From the NCBI GenBank assembly GCA_032251515.1, contig JAVVDU010000022.1:1-42397 (forward strand): a stretch of DNA of 42,397 bases. The letters run 5' to 3'. Position 1 is the stretch's first letter. Each line of letters begins with the position of its first letter. Of the stretch, positions 8,522 to 17,190 are shown one piece after another. The notes beneath the pieces are model-generated. The model saw only the letters and a list, made by a program, of their open reading frames with translations. It searched no databases and was not told where the DNA came from. Source of the stretch: Carthagonibacter sp032251515. GTDB taxonomy: Bacteria > Gemmatimonadota > Gemmatimonadetes > Palauibacterales > Palauibacteraceae. A program made the position numbers and the translations under genes.

Positions 8522-11511
8522 TCAGCGCTCCGGGGGCCGGGCGCCCCCCGGAGCGGCGGAGTCGGCCGCCGCCCCGTCGCCCGCTGCCGCGGCGCCCGTC
8601 CGATCGTCGGCCGCCGCCCCGCCGAGCCGACGCAGCAGGTCGAGCCCGCGTCGCTCGAGCTCCCCCGCCGGATCGGCCGGTGGTGGGGTCGCGGCGGCGG
8701 TGTCTCCGGCTCCGCCGGCCGCCGTCGTGTCGCCGGGCGCGCGGGCGGCCCCGCCGGCCGCCGTCGTGTCGCCGGGCGCGCGGGCGGCCCCGCCGGCCGC
8801 CCCTTCGAGGGCCNNNNNNNNNNNNNNNNNNNNNNNNNNNNNNNNNNNNNNNNNNNNNNNNNNNNNNNNNNNNNNNNNNNNNNNNNNNNNNNNNNNNNNN
8901 NNNNNNNNNNNNNCGCCGTCGTGTCGCCGGGCGCGCGGGCGGCCCCGCCGGCCGCCCCTTCGAGGGCCCGCTCCAGGGCTCCCTCGAGGCCCCGGCGGAC
9001 CGCTTCCTGCGCCCGCCGCTCGATGCCCGCGGTGGACGCGGCGGGGTCGAGCGACAGGGAGGGGGCGCCCAGGCGCCCGCCGATCCGCAGGCCGAGCTCC
9101 ACCGGCACCCCGCCGCCCAGCGCCTCGCGGAGGCCGGCGGGCAGGGCCGCGCCACCACCGCCGGCGGCGAGGCCGCGTCCCACCACTTCGTCCGGTCGCA
9201 GCAGGACGCCGAGATCGAGCTCGCCCCCGAAACCCACGGCGCCGGCGAGGTCCGCCTCGAACCCCTGCAGGCGGAGCCGGGCATCCGACAGGACGAGCCG
9301 GTCGTGCTCGATCCGGAACGGCGACACCCAGTCGCGGATCCGCGTGCCCGTCCCCTCGGGCAGGGCGAGGAAGGACCGCAGCCCTTCGAGCAGCGGGTTC
9401 GGGCCGATTCTCCCCTCCCGGATCTCCGCGGTGCCGACGCCCGCCAGGGAGGCCTCCGCGGGCAGCAGCAGCGTGTCGAGCCCGCCCGCGAGCTCCAGCT
9501 CGAGACGCAGCGCTCCCTGCACGACCTGGCCGAGCGGCGTATGGCGGCCGAGCCACCGCTCGGCCCGCACTCCGGAGAGCGACAGGCGGAGCCCGAACGG
9601 CTGCACGGCGCCTTCGTCCACGGCGAGGGAGCCGGCGGCCTCGCCGCGCCCGCCCCATGCCGCGAAGCGCAGGTCCTCCACCTCGATCCGGTCCTCCTGC
9701 AGCCGCAGGGTGCCGGTCACCTCGGTCAGCGTGTCGGTCGCCGTGAGCAGCGTGTCGAGCTGCAGCGCCACCGTTCCCCGCACCGGCGGCGCCCCGGGCC
9801 GCCGCATGTCCCGGCCCGCCGCGACCTCGCGGGGCGTGCGCGATCCGATCCGACGGTCACCGAGCGAGGCGAAGGCGAGCCGGCCCCAGCCCGCCTCCGA
9901 CTCGGGCGGCGGGGGGCGGATCGCGGCCAGGTCGAGCCGGCGCGACCGGACGTCCATCTCCACCACGGGGCGCCGGGGGCCGGCATCGCCGGAACCGGCG
10001 GATCCGGCGGGCAGCCGCAGCGCGCCGGACGACCAGGCGGCGCTGGGGCCGAGCTCGATCCGCAGGTCCCGCCACGACGCCTCGCGGCCCGCCAGGCGCA
10101 GGGTCGCGGCGGGCACGCGGACCGGCACGGTGAGCGACCGCAGCGGCACCGCGACGTCGGCGAGCGTGGCCGTGCCGTTGGCCCGTAACGCGGTGGGATC
10201 CGCGCCGGGGCCGGTGAGGCGGGCGTCGAGCTCCACCCGGCCCCGCGCATCCGGACGGGGCGGGGCCCCGCGGGCGGGAGCGGGGAGCGCCGCCACGAGC
10301 GCGGCGAGTCCGAACTCCGCCCGCACGCGCAGGTCGAGCGGCAGCAGGGAATCGACCCGGATCGTTCCCTCCGCGGCCGCCTCGCCGTCCGCCAGCCGGC
10401 CGGCCGCCTGCACGGCCGCCGATCCGTCCGCCAGCCGGATGTCGGCATCGACGCCCGACAGGAGCGGCGGCGCGCTGCCCACCGCGAGCTCCGCGCCCTT
10501 CAGGATCGCCCGCCCGGAGACGTCGGGCCGCGCGTCCGGACCCACCGTCCCCAGCACTCGCAGCGTGAGGTCGAGCGTCCCGCCGGCCCGCAGGTCGGAA
10601 TCGCGGCCGCCGGCCCGCGCGAGGTCGGCGAGCGGCAGCCCTTCCGCCGCCAGGGAGAGGTCGATCCGGCGGGCGGGCGACGCGAGGGAGTCGATCCGGC
10701 CCGCGACGGCGGCCCGCACCGGTCCCGCGAGGAGCGCCCCGCGGCGGATCTCGAGCGACGCGAACCCGGCCGGCGCGTGCCCATCCCACTCGAAACGGAC
10801 GTCCGCGGCGCCGGGGGACCCGGGCAGGAGGTCCGGGAAGACGGCGCCGAAGCTGTCCGCCGTCGCGTGTCCCTCCGTGTCCCAGGCGCCGTCTCCCGCG
10901 CGGCCGAGCCGGGCCCGGGCCTCGAGCCCGTCGGCACGCACGGAGCGGCCCCGCGCCCGGTCCACGTAGCCGAAGCGTCCATCCTCCAGCACGACCGACC
11001 GCAGCGCGATCGCGAAGGCCCCGTCGTCCGCGTCCGCCGCCGGGCCGTCGTCCCCCTCGCCGGAGCCGTCCCGCGTCCGGGCGCCGAAGTCGCGAAGGTT
11101 CGTGGTCCCGTCCTCGGCCGCCACGACGAGGAGCCGCGGGGAGTGGATCCCGATCCGGTCCACCACCACCTCGCGGCGCAGGAGGGGCAGCAGCCGCGGC
11201 CGGAGGCGCACGGCGTCCACGGTGGCGAGGGGCGAGCCGGCGAACCGGCCGACGTTCTCCACGCGGAGTCCCGTCAGCTCCAGGGCGGGCCGCGGCCACA
11301 GGCGAACACGGGCTCCCCGGACCTCCACGGGCCGGTTCAGGGCCTCGGCGAGGCGCGGCTCGATGCGGTCCGCCAGGGCGGCCGGGTCGAGAACGGTGCG
11401 CGCCAGCACGGCCGTTCCGACGCCCAGGACGACGAGGACGGCGACGGCCGCGGCGAGCCAGAGGAGCAGCCGGCGGCGGCGCGGAGTTGGAGCTGGCTCG
11501 GTCTGTGGCAC
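8522..11511 (-). CDS. AsmA-family envelope protein, interrupted by a false gap
   Basis: A long AsmA/DUF748-like protein; such proteins span the periplasm and are linked to outer-membrane biogenesis and lipid transport. A membrane anchor lies at about residues 15-37 (LLLWLAAAVAVLVVLGVGTAVLA), followed by the typical start of the family, ADRIEPRLAEALNRPVEVRGARVRLWPRPALELTGLRVEN. The C-terminal half contains the AsmA-like segment LRLQGFEADLAGAVGFGGELDLGVLL. The 100-N run at 8814-8913 is flanked by a 55-bp duplication; removing 155 bp makes the length 2835 bp (944 residues) and joins both parts in frame. The C-terminus carries a 13-residue Gly/Ala/Arg/Thr repeat. The GTG start at 11511 follows GAGAGAGG. 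It is divergent from the ECF sigma gene and has a candidate ECF promoter. Confidence 0.85.
8712..8801. repeat. 39-bp tandem repeat in the AsmA C-terminus
   Basis: Two exact 39-bp units (8712-8750 and 8751-8789) and the first 12 bp of a third. On the coding strand each unit encodes a 13-residue block of the type GGAARAPGDTTAA. The adjacent assembly gap may have collapsed or lost copies, so the true number is uncertain. Confidence 0.85.
8814..8913. other. Assembly gap (100 N) with 55-bp flanking duplication
   Basis: The 55 bp at 8759-8813 are identical to 8914-8968. This is what a scaffolder leaves when two contigs share a terminal k-mer of 55. The reading frame of the AsmA gene matches only if one flank copy and the N run are removed. 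Confidence 0.93.
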
Positions 11512-11581
11512 GGGAACGGCCTCTCTCAGCGGGAGCAGGGCGCGGCACGAACCTGCGGGCGCCGCGCGACACCCGGGATGA

Positions 11582-11606
11582 TACGGCGGCCGCCGGGCGT
11601 CGTTCC
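11582..11606 (-). promoter_or_regulatory. Candidate ECF-type promoter of the AsmA gene
   Basis: On the minus strand GGAAC (11606-11602) is followed after exactly 16 nt by CGTA (11585-11582), close to the ECF consensus of the form TGAAAC-N16-CGTA known for SigW-type sigma factors. The implied transcript start is about 60 nt before the GTG. It lies in the divergent region next to an ECF sigma gene, which suggests control by that sigma factor. This is inferred from sequence only. Confidence 0.4.
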
Positions 11607-11666
11607 GGCGGCAGGGCGGCCGCGTCCCGGCGGTGGGGCGGCCGCGGACGCGGAGGGAAGCCGACC

Positions 11667-11696
11667 TTGCCTCCGGGGGGGGGCGGCTCCTACCGT
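11667..11696 (+). promoter_or_regulatory. Candidate promoter of the sigma gene with a G9 spacer tract
   Basis: TTGCCT (11667-11672) and TACCGT (11691-11696) are separated by 18 bp, a sigma-70-like arrangement about 70 bp before the sigma-factor ATG. The spacer contains nine consecutive G (11675-11683). Loss or gain of one G would change the spacing to 17 or 19 bp. Confidence 0.45.
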
Positions 11697-11764
11697 GAAT
11701 CCGGTCCCGCACGGCGACGCCGCCGCGACGGAACGGCGGATGGTCCCGAATCCAGCGAGGTCCC

Positions 11765-12322
11765 ATGCCCGACACGCCGGATTCCCGGCTTCCCGAGTTC
11801 GAGCGGGAGGCGCTGCCACACCTCGACGCCCTCCTGGGCCTCGCCCTGCGCTTCACCGGCGGGGACGAGGCGCGATCGGAGGATCTCGTCCAGGAGGCGT
11901 TCCTCAAGGCATGGCGCTCGTGGAAGAGCTTCGAGGCCGGGACGAACTGCCGCGCGTGGCTGATGACGATCCTCCGCAACACCTTCATCAACCAGTTCCG
12001 CCGCGGCCGCTCGCGGGGGTCGGACGTGGAATTCGACGAGATCGCCGAACGGGCGACCGACGACGACCTGTTCCACGCGGACCCGGAGGGCCTGGTGCTG
12101 GACCGGATCGTGGGGGAAGAGATCGCCCGGGCGATCGAGGAACTGCCGGACGAGTTCCGTGTTCCCGTGGTGCTGGCGGACATCGAAGGCCTCGGATACC
12201 AGGAGATCGCCGAGACGCTCGAAATCCCCGTCGGCACCGTGAAGTCCCGGCTGTTCCGGGCCCGCAGGCGGCTCCAGGGACGGCTGTACCGGCACGCCGT
12301 GGAAATGGGATACCTGGGATGA
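11765..12322 (+). CDS. ECF RNA polymerase sigma factor
   Basis: A 185-residue group-4 sigma factor, which directs RNA polymerase to a small stress or envelope regulon. Region 2 is seen at about 15-85 (DLVQEAFLKAWRSWKSFEAGTNCRAWLMTILRN with the usual acidic-aromatic pattern) and region 4 at about 128-180 (ELPDEFRVPVVLADIEGLGYQEIAETLEIPVGTVKSRLFRARRRLQ, a helix-turn-helix). Regions 2 and 4 are joined by a short linker, so there is no sigma region 3. The next gene encodes a zinc anti-sigma factor whose ATG overlaps this stop (ATGA). This pairing resembles SigR/RsrA-type systems that sense thiol oxidation, but the signal cannot be read from sequence alone. The divergent AsmA gene is a likely target. 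Confidence 0.95.
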   Translation: MPDTPDSRLPEFEREALPHLDALLGLALRFTGGDEARSEDLVQEAFLKAWRSWKSFEAGTNCRAWLMTILRNTFINQFRRGRSRGSDVEFDEIAERATDDDLFHADPEGLVLDRIVGEEIARAIEELPDEFRVPVVLADIEGLGYQEIAETLEIPVGTVKSRLFRARRRLQGRLYRHAVEMGYLG

Positions 12323-12600
12323 GCGACAAGCGGGGGTCTGGAGGGGGGGGCAGGAAGCCGACCGACGAGACGACCTGCGAGGAGGCGCTCGCGCTCGTCT
12401 ACGAGTACCTGGACGGCGAGCTCGAGCCGGAGCGCACGGACATCGTCCGGCGCCACCTCGCGCAGTGCCGCTGCTGCTATCCCCACTTCGACTTCGAGCG
12501 GATGTTCCTCGACTACGTGCGGGACGTCGGCGGGACGCCGCGCTCCAGCCCCGAGCTGCGCGACCGCATCCGGCGGATCCTCGAGCGGGAGTCCGGCTGA
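12319..12600 (+). CDS. Zinc-finger anti-sigma factor (ZAS/RsrA type)
   Basis: A 93-residue cytoplasmic protein with the ZAS signature HxxxCxxC in RRHLAQCRCCYPHF (His53, Cys57 and Cys60 by my count) and an upstream cysteine in TTCEEALALVYEYLDGEL. These residues bind zinc and the helical fold wraps the cognate sigma factor; in RsrA oxidation releases zinc and the sigma factor. There is no membrane segment, unlike membrane-bound anti-sigma factors, which favours a cytoplasmic redox or metal signal. ATG overlaps the sigma stop. Codons 9-11 lie in a run of eight G (12343-12350), where slippage would shift the frame very early and abolish the protein. Confidence 0.9.
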   Translation: MSDKRGSGGGGRKPTDETTCEEALALVYEYLDGELEPERTDIVRRHLAQCRCCYPHFDFERMFLDYVRDVGGTPRSSPELRDRIRRILERESG

Positions 12601-12614
12601 ACGCCGCTCCGGCG

Positions 12615-12643
12615 TTGCAGGATCCCGCGGCCCCTGCTAGCCT
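12615..12643 (+). promoter_or_regulatory. Sigma-70-like promoter before the M42 peptidase
   Basis: TTGCAG (12615-12620), a 17-bp spacer, and TAGCCT (12638-12643) preceded by TGC, which is an extended -10 element. The predicted transcript start near 12650 leaves a leader of about 120 nt before the ATG at 12769. Confidence 0.55.
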
Positions 12644-12768
12644 GAACCTCCGGCCCCGACATCGCCCCGTTCCCGGCGAGCGCCCCGTCTCCGCGCGGCG
12701 CGCACGGCCGGGATTCCCCGACGCCCGTGAAGGGCGCGGACACCTCGAAGACAGCGAAACGGGTTGTC

Positions 12769-13827
12769 ATGCGAGACACTCTCAGGCGCCTTCTGGACGC
12801 TCCCGGCCCGTCGGGATTCGAGACCGCGGCCGCCGCCGCCTGGCGGGACGAGGCGGAACGGTTCGCCGACCGGGTCTGGAGCGACGTGCACGGAAACAGC
12901 TTCGCCGAGATCCGCCCCGACGGCGCTCCCGTGGTCATGCTGGCGGGCCACATCGACGAGATCGGGCTGATCGTCCACTACATCGACGATGACGGCTTCC
13001 TCTGGGTGCAGGGGGTCGGTGGATGGGATCCCCAGGTGCTCGTGGGACAGCGGGTGGACATTCTCGCCCGTGAGGGTCCGGTCACGGGCGTGGTCGGCCG
13101 CAAGGCGATCCACCTGATCCGTCGGGAAGACGGCGACAAGGCCGTGAAGCTGAAGGAGCTGTGGATCGACATCGGCGCGGCGTCCGGCGACGAGGCGCGC
13201 GCCCGGGTGGCGGTCGGCGACGTCGCGGTGATCCGCTCCGACACGCTGGAGCTGGCGAACGGCCTTCTCGCGGCCCGGTCCATCGACGACCGGGTGGGGG
13301 CGGCCGTGGTGCTGGAGGCGCTGCGCCTGGCCGCCGCGGGAGACTGCCGGGCCCGGGTGGTGGCGGTGGCCACGGTGCAGGAGGAGATCGGCTACATCGC
13401 CGGCGGCGGTGCGCGCACCGGGGCATACGGCGTACGTCCCGACGTGGGCATCGTGGTGGACGTGACTCACGCCACCGACCATCCCACGGTGGACCGCAAG
13501 GAGCACGGCGACGTGAAGCTGGGGGGCGGTCCCGTCCTGTCCCGTGGGGCGGCGCTGAACCCCGTCGTCCTCCGCCGTCTCGTGGAGGCCGCCGAGGCGA
13601 CCGGGATCGACGTCCAGCTCCAGGCGCTCCCCTCCATGACGGGCACCGATGCCGACGCGGTCCGGATGTCGCGCGCGGGCGTCGCGACGGGGCTCGTGAG
13701 CGTCCCCGACCGCTACATGCACAGCCCCAACCAGATCGTGAGCCTCGAGGACGTGGAGAAGGCGGCGGAGCTCATCGCCGGGTTCCTCGTCCGGCTCGAG
13801 CCCGACGCCGGGTTCCTGCCCGGCTGA
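12769..13827 (+). CDS. M42-family metal-dependent aminopeptidase
   Basis: Cytoplasmic aminopeptidase that trims peptides, usually as a large tetrahedral assembly. The 352-residue product shows the complete dinuclear metal site: His61 in AGHIDEIG, bridging Asp173 in SIDDRVG, catalytic Glu205 and ligand Glu206 in VQEEIG, Asp231 in VVDVTHATD and His318 in YMHSPNQ. The order and spacing are those of glutamyl aminopeptidase/endoglucanase-M homologues. An in-frame GTG at 12727 would add 14 residues (MKGADTSKTAKRVV) without similarity, so the ATG is preferred. The preceding region has a good promoter; the next gene follows after 13 bp. Confidence 0.93.
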   Translation: MRDTLRRLLDAPGPSGFETAAAAAWRDEAERFADRVWSDVHGNSFAEIRPDGAPVVMLAGHIDEIGLIVHYIDDDGFLWVQGVGGWDPQVLVGQRVDILAREGPVTGVVGRKAIHLIRREDGDKAVKLKELWIDIGAASGDEARARVAVGDVAVIRSDTLELANGLLAARSIDDRVGAAVVLEALRLAAAGDCRARVVAVATVQEEIGYIAGGGARTGAYGVRPDVGIVVDVTHATDHPTVDRKEHGDVKLGGGPVLSRGAALNPVVLRRLVEAAEATGIDVQLQALPSMTGTDADAVRMSRAGVATGLVSVPDRYMHSPNQIVSLEDVEKAAELIAGFLVRLEPDAGFLPG

Positions 13828-13840
13828 CCGGCGCCGGATC

Positions 13841-14587
13841 GTGCCGGACCACCGCGCCGCCGACGGAGGAGGGACGTCCGCCGGGCGCGGGCGTCCGTCA
13901 CCCAGCCGGGCGGTCGAGGACTACCTGAAGGCGATCTGGAAGCTGCAGGAGGAGCGGCGGCCGGTTCCCACGAACGCCCTCGCGGCGGAGCTCGGCCGCT
14001 CCGCCGCCTCCGTCACCGGGATGATCAAGGCGCTCGCCGGCAGGGGGCTCGTACACCACGCGCCGTACCGGGGGGTGGAGCTCTCGAAGGCGGGGGAGCG
14101 GACGGCGCTGCGCATCATCCGCCGGCACCGCGTCATCGAGACCTACCTGATCGAGCGGCTCGCGTACACGTGGGACGGCGTCCACGCCGAGGCGGAGCGC
14201 CTCGAGCACGCCGCGTCCGAGGACCTCGTGGAGCGGATGGCCCGTGCCCTCGGCGATCCGCGGACCGACCCGCACGGCGCTCCGATTCCCGGGCCGGACG
14301 GGTCGATGGACCGCCCCGAGCACCGGCGCCTCTCCGAGCTGGACGACGGGGCGGCCGGGGTGATCCGGGAGGTCGAGGACGAGAGCCCGGAGCGCTTGCG
14401 CATCCTCGGGTCGAGCGGTTTCTTGCTCGGCGAGAGAGTGCGGGTGGAAGGCAGGGAGCGGGGGGGCGATCTCCGAGTGGAGGTCGGCGGCCGCCGCCGC
14501 CGGCTGGCCCCCGCGCTCGCCGAGGCCGTGCTCGTGGAGGCCGACGCGCCCGGGAGGCCCGGGAGCGCGTCCGAGGAGCGGAAGTGA
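13841..14587 (+). CDS. DtxR/MntR-family metal-dependent regulator
   Basis: A metal-sensing transcription regulator, 248 residues. After a 22-residue disordered leader comes the winged helix (SRAVEDYLKAIWKLQEERRPVPTNALAAELGRSAASVTGMIKALAGRGLV, about 22-72). The dimerisation/metal domain contains HRVIETYL and VHAEAERLEH, with the His/Glu ligand pattern of the family. A C-terminal FeoA/SH3-like part (about 175-248, ILGSSGFLLGERVRVEGRERGG) is present, as in the long members. It probably represses metal uptake genes when Fe or Mn is sufficient, but no transporter gene is adjacent. GTG start; no better in-frame start lies nearer the helix-turn-helix. Confidence 0.9.
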   Translation: MPDHRAADGGGTSAGRGRPSPSRAVEDYLKAIWKLQEERRPVPTNALAAELGRSAASVTGMIKALAGRGLVHHAPYRGVELSKAGERTALRIIRRHRVIETYLIERLAYTWDGVHAEAERLEHAASEDLVERMARALGDPRTDPHGAPIPGPDGSMDRPEHRRLSELDDGAAGVIREVEDESPERLRILGSSGFLLGERVRVEGRERGGDLRVEVGGRRRRLAPALAEAVLVEADAPGRPGSASEERK

Positions 14588-14595
14588 AGGAGCGC

Positions 14596-14835
14596 ATGCC
14601 GAAGATCCTGAAGGTGGACGGAGATACCTGGTTGCCGCGGGTGGGCGCAGAGCCCGGGCCCGGCGGCGGCCGCCTGCTGCTCTTCTTCTGCCGGAGCAAC
14701 GACCAGCGCCCGTACCGCGTCGTCGAGCTGCCGCCCGGCCGCCTGGACGGGGAAGACGACATCGACGGGCTCGGAACCGAAGAGCTGCGCGAGCTGTTCG
14801 CCCGTTCGACGTCGATGGGCGCTCCGGCCGGTTGA
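14596..14835 (+). CDS. Small protein of unknown function
   Basis: Not recognised. From the ATG at 14596 the product has 79 residues (MPKILKVDGDTW), with a compact beta-type region (GRLLLFFCRSNDQRPYRVVELPP) and a C-terminal acidic helix (GLGTEELRELFARS). A GTG at 14584, overlapping the upstream stop and preceded by GAGGAG, would add four residues. There is one cysteine and no signal peptide. It sits between the DtxR-type regulator and the PHP gene, and its stop overlaps the next start (TTGA), which supports real translation as part of that operon. Confidence 0.65.
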   Translation: MPKILKVDGDTWLPRVGAEPGPGGGRLLLFFCRSNDQRPYRVVELPPGRLDGEDDIDGLGTEELRELFARSTSMGAPAG

Positions 14836-15659
14836 GCCGGGTCGACCTCCACCTCCATTCCCTCGCCTCGGACGGCACGACGCCTCCCGCGGTCGTGGCG
14901 CGCGCCGTGGCGGCGGCCGGCCTGAGCGGGTTCTCGCTCACCGACCACGACACGGTGGCGGGGCTGGACGAGGCCGCGGAGGAAGCGGAGCGCCTCGGGC
15001 TGGCGTTCCTGCCCGGCGCCGAGCTGTCGGCGAACGAGCCGGGACGCTCGGTGCACGTGCTCGGATACGGGTTCGATCCCTCGCACCCGAAGCTCCGCGC
15101 GTTCTTCGCCACGTTCCGCAGTGACCGGATGGGGCGGGCCGAGGCGATGACGGAGCGGCTGCGCGGGCTCGGAGTGCCGCTGGAGATGGACGCCGTGATG
15201 CGCGAGGCGGTGGGCGGCGTTCCCACCCGGGCGCACCTGGCCCGGGCGCTGGTCCGCGAGGGGCTCGCGGGCGGCGTGGAGGAGGTGTTCCGGCGCTGGC
15301 TGGCGCGCGGCCGGCCCGCGTTCGTGGAGAAGCGGCCGTCGCCGCCCGCCGAGGCGTTCGCGCTGCTGCACGAGGCGGGAGGGGTGGCCGTGCTCGCGCA
15401 CCCGGGCCGCGAGTTCGGGGAGGCCGACATCCGGCGCTGGGTCGCGGACGGGCTGGACGGGGTGGAGGTGCTGCACCCGGCCAACCCGCCCGCCGTGCGG
15501 GCGCGGCTCGGGCGGCTGGTCCGCGAGGCGGGCCTGCTCGCCACGGGCGGTTCGGACTGGCACGGGCCGGATACGGGACGCGCCGAGCCGGGCAGCGAGC
15601 GGGTCCCCGCCGCCTGGATGCAACGGCTGCGCGAGCGGGTGGCGACGCGCTCCGACTGA
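14832..15659 (+). CDS. PHP-domain phosphoesterase, YciV/RNase AM-like
   Basis: A 275-residue metal-dependent phosphoesterase. The PHP metal motifs are all present: HLHS at 7-10, TDHD at 37-40, the Glu of LPGAELSANE, AHPGR and GSDWHG near the C-terminus, with the insertion domain (about 100-190) that separates them in YciV. Characterised relatives cut the 3'-phosphate from 3',5'-nucleoside bisphosphates such as pAp and trim 5' RNA ends; substrate here is inferred. The start is a TTG overlapping the preceding stop as TTGA; no ATG or GTG is available before the essential HLHS, so this start is well supported. Confidence 0.9.
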   Translation: MSRVDLHLHSLASDGTTPPAVVARAVAAAGLSGFSLTDHDTVAGLDEAAEEAERLGLAFLPGAELSANEPGRSVHVLGYGFDPSHPKLRAFFATFRSDRMGRAEAMTERLRGLGVPLEMDAVMREAVGGVPTRAHLARALVREGLAGGVEEVFRRWLARGRPAFVEKRPSPPAEAFALLHEAGGVAVLAHPGREFGEADIRRWVADGLDGVEVLHPANPPAVRARLGRLVREAGLLATGGSDWHGPDTGRAEPGSERVPAAWMQRLRERVATRSD

Positions 15660-15698
15660 GCGGAGAACCTGGACCGCAACCACGCGAGAGGAAGCGGC

Positions 15699-16706
15699 AT
15701 GTCGGAAGAAGAGAAGCGGGAGACGCTGGTCATCGTGGGCTCGGGCCCGGCGGCCTGGACGGCCGCCATCTACGCCGCGCGGGCGGAGCTGCGTCCGCTC
15801 GTGCTGGAGGGCTCGTTCCACCGGACCATGGTGCCCGGCGGCCAGCTGATGTTCACCACGGAGGTCGAGAACTACCCGGGATTCCCGGAGGGCGTGACGG
15901 GCCAGGCGATGATGGAGGACTTCAAGAAGCAGGCCCTCCGCTTCGGCACCCGGTCGGAGATGGAGGACGTCGTGCAGGTGGACTTCTCGGTTCGCCCGCT
16001 CCGCCTGGTCACCGGCTCGGGGACGCGCATCGACACGGACGCCGTGATCCTCGCCACCGGGGCGAACGCGCGCTGGCTCGAGGTGCCGGGCGAGGAGCGG
16101 CTGGCCCAGTCCGGCGGGGGCGTGTCGGCCTGCGCCGTGTGCGACGGGGCGCTGCCCCACTTCCGGGACCGGGTGATCGCCGTGGTCGGCGGCGGCGACA
16201 GCGCCGTGGAGGACGCCCTGTACATGACGAAGTTCGCTCGCGAGGTGGTGCTCATCCACCGGCGCGACGAGCTCCGGGCCTCGCGCATCATGCAGGAGCG
16301 GGCGTTCGAGAACCCCAAGATCCGCTTCCTGTGGAACACGGTGGTCACCGAGGTGGTCGGCGACGAGGTGGTCGAGCGGCTCCGGCTGCGGGACGTGACC
16401 ACCGACGAGGAGTGCGAGCTCGAGGTGGGAGGGCTGTTCATCGCGATCGGTCACGATCCGAACAGCGGCTTTCTCGCAGGGCAGGTCGAGCTGAAGGAGA
16501 ACGGGTACGTCCGCACGCCGACCAGCTGGCGGACGGCCACGTCGGTCCCCGGCGTGTTCGCGGCGGGCGACGTGATGGACGACTTCTACCGGCAGGCGGT
16601 GACGGCGGCCGGCACGGGCTGCATGGCGGCCCTGGAGGCCGAGCGGTGGCTGGCGCACGGCGCGCCCGCGGCGCCGGACGCGCGACCGGAGACGGCCGGC
16701 GCCTGA
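15699..16706 (+). CDS. trxB: Thioredoxin-disulfide reductase
   Basis: Reduces thioredoxin with NADPH through FAD. The 335-residue protein has the FAD motif GSGPAAW at 14-20, the redox pair in CAVCDG (Cys145, Cys148), the NADPH motif VGGGDSAVEDA immediately after, and the C-terminal FAD segment GVFAAGDVMDD. A 15-residue Ala/Pro-rich tail is extra. The ATG follows GAGAGGAAGC. It is the first gene of a redox-related group: an A-type Fe-S carrier and a metallo-beta-lactamase-fold hydrolase follow. Confidence 0.96.
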   Translation: MSEEEKRETLVIVGSGPAAWTAAIYAARAELRPLVLEGSFHRTMVPGGQLMFTTEVENYPGFPEGVTGQAMMEDFKKQALRFGTRSEMEDVVQVDFSVRPLRLVTGSGTRIDTDAVILATGANARWLEVPGEERLAQSGGGVSACAVCDGALPHFRDRVIAVVGGGDSAVEDALYMTKFAREVVLIHRRDELRASRIMQERAFENPKIRFLWNTVVTEVVGDEVVERLRLRDVTTDEECELEVGGLFIAIGHDPNSGFLAGQVELKENGYVRTPTSWRTATSVPGVFAAGDVMDDFYRQAVTAAGTGCMAALEAERWLAHGAPAAPDARPETAGA

Positions 16707-16726
16707 CCCGGACCGCCGGGATGGCA

Positions 16727-16754
16727 GGAACTCGGGCCGGGTCGCCGGTTATAG
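16727..16754 (+). promoter_or_regulatory. Possible promoter before the A-type Fe-S carrier
   Basis: GGAACT (16727-16732) lies 16 bp before TTATAG (16749-16754). GGAAC is the -35 type used by many ECF sigma factors and is the same five bases seen before the AsmA gene, but the downstream element is GTTA rather than CGTA. It could also be a weak housekeeping promoter. Confidence 0.25.
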
Positions 16755-16783
16755 CGGGGCGGGTACGGAGGGAGATGCGGCGC

Positions 16784-17152
16784 ATGGAAGAGACGAAGAC
16801 GATGGACACGGCGGAGTCGCGGGTGACCCTGTCGCCCGAGGCCGCCGTGCAGGTGCGGAAGTTCTTCGAGGCCGAGGGCCTGGGGCCCGATGAGGCGGCC
16901 CTGCGGGTCAGCGTGCTGCCGGGGGGGTGCTCGGGCTTCGAGTACGGCCTCGAGGTCGACGAGGAGGCTCCGGCCGGGGATGACCTCGTGCTGGAGTCGG
17001 AGGGGATCCGGATCCTCCTGGACCCGTTCAGCGCCCAGTACCTGGCGGGCATCCGGATCGGGTACCACAGCAGCTTCAAGGGGTCGGGCTTCACGTTCGA
17101 GAATCCGAACGCCACCGGCTCCTGCGGCTGCGGCACCTCGTTCTCGGTCTGA
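16784..17152 (+). CDS. A-type iron-sulfur carrier (HesB/IscA/ErpA family)
   Basis: Delivers Fe-S clusters to apo-enzymes. The 122-residue product carries the three invariant cysteines in their usual places: Cys49 in LPGGCSGFEYG and Cys114 and Cys116 in GSCGCGTSF. The fold-typical segments VTLSPEAAVQVRKFF and LDPFSAQYLAGIRIGY are present. ATG codons at 16775 and 16784 are both possible; the second is taken because GGAGGGAG is too close to the first. No isc or suf genes are in the window, so its partners lie elsewhere. Confidence 0.92.
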   Translation: MEETKTMDTAESRVTLSPEAAVQVRKFFEAEGLGPDEAALRVSVLPGGCSGFEYGLEVDEEAPAGDDLVLESEGIRILLDPFSAQYLAGIRIGYHSSFKGSGFTFENPNATGSCGCGTSFSV

Positions 17153-17190
17153 CGCCCCCGGAGAGCTCCGCCCCGCCGGAGGTCACGACG

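Noticed and set aside
8023..12486. Very long antisense and readthrough open frames, for example across the AsmA and sigma region
   Set aside because: In DNA above 70% GC, long frames without stops arise by chance; these give low-complexity Arg/Pro/Gly proteins with no family features.
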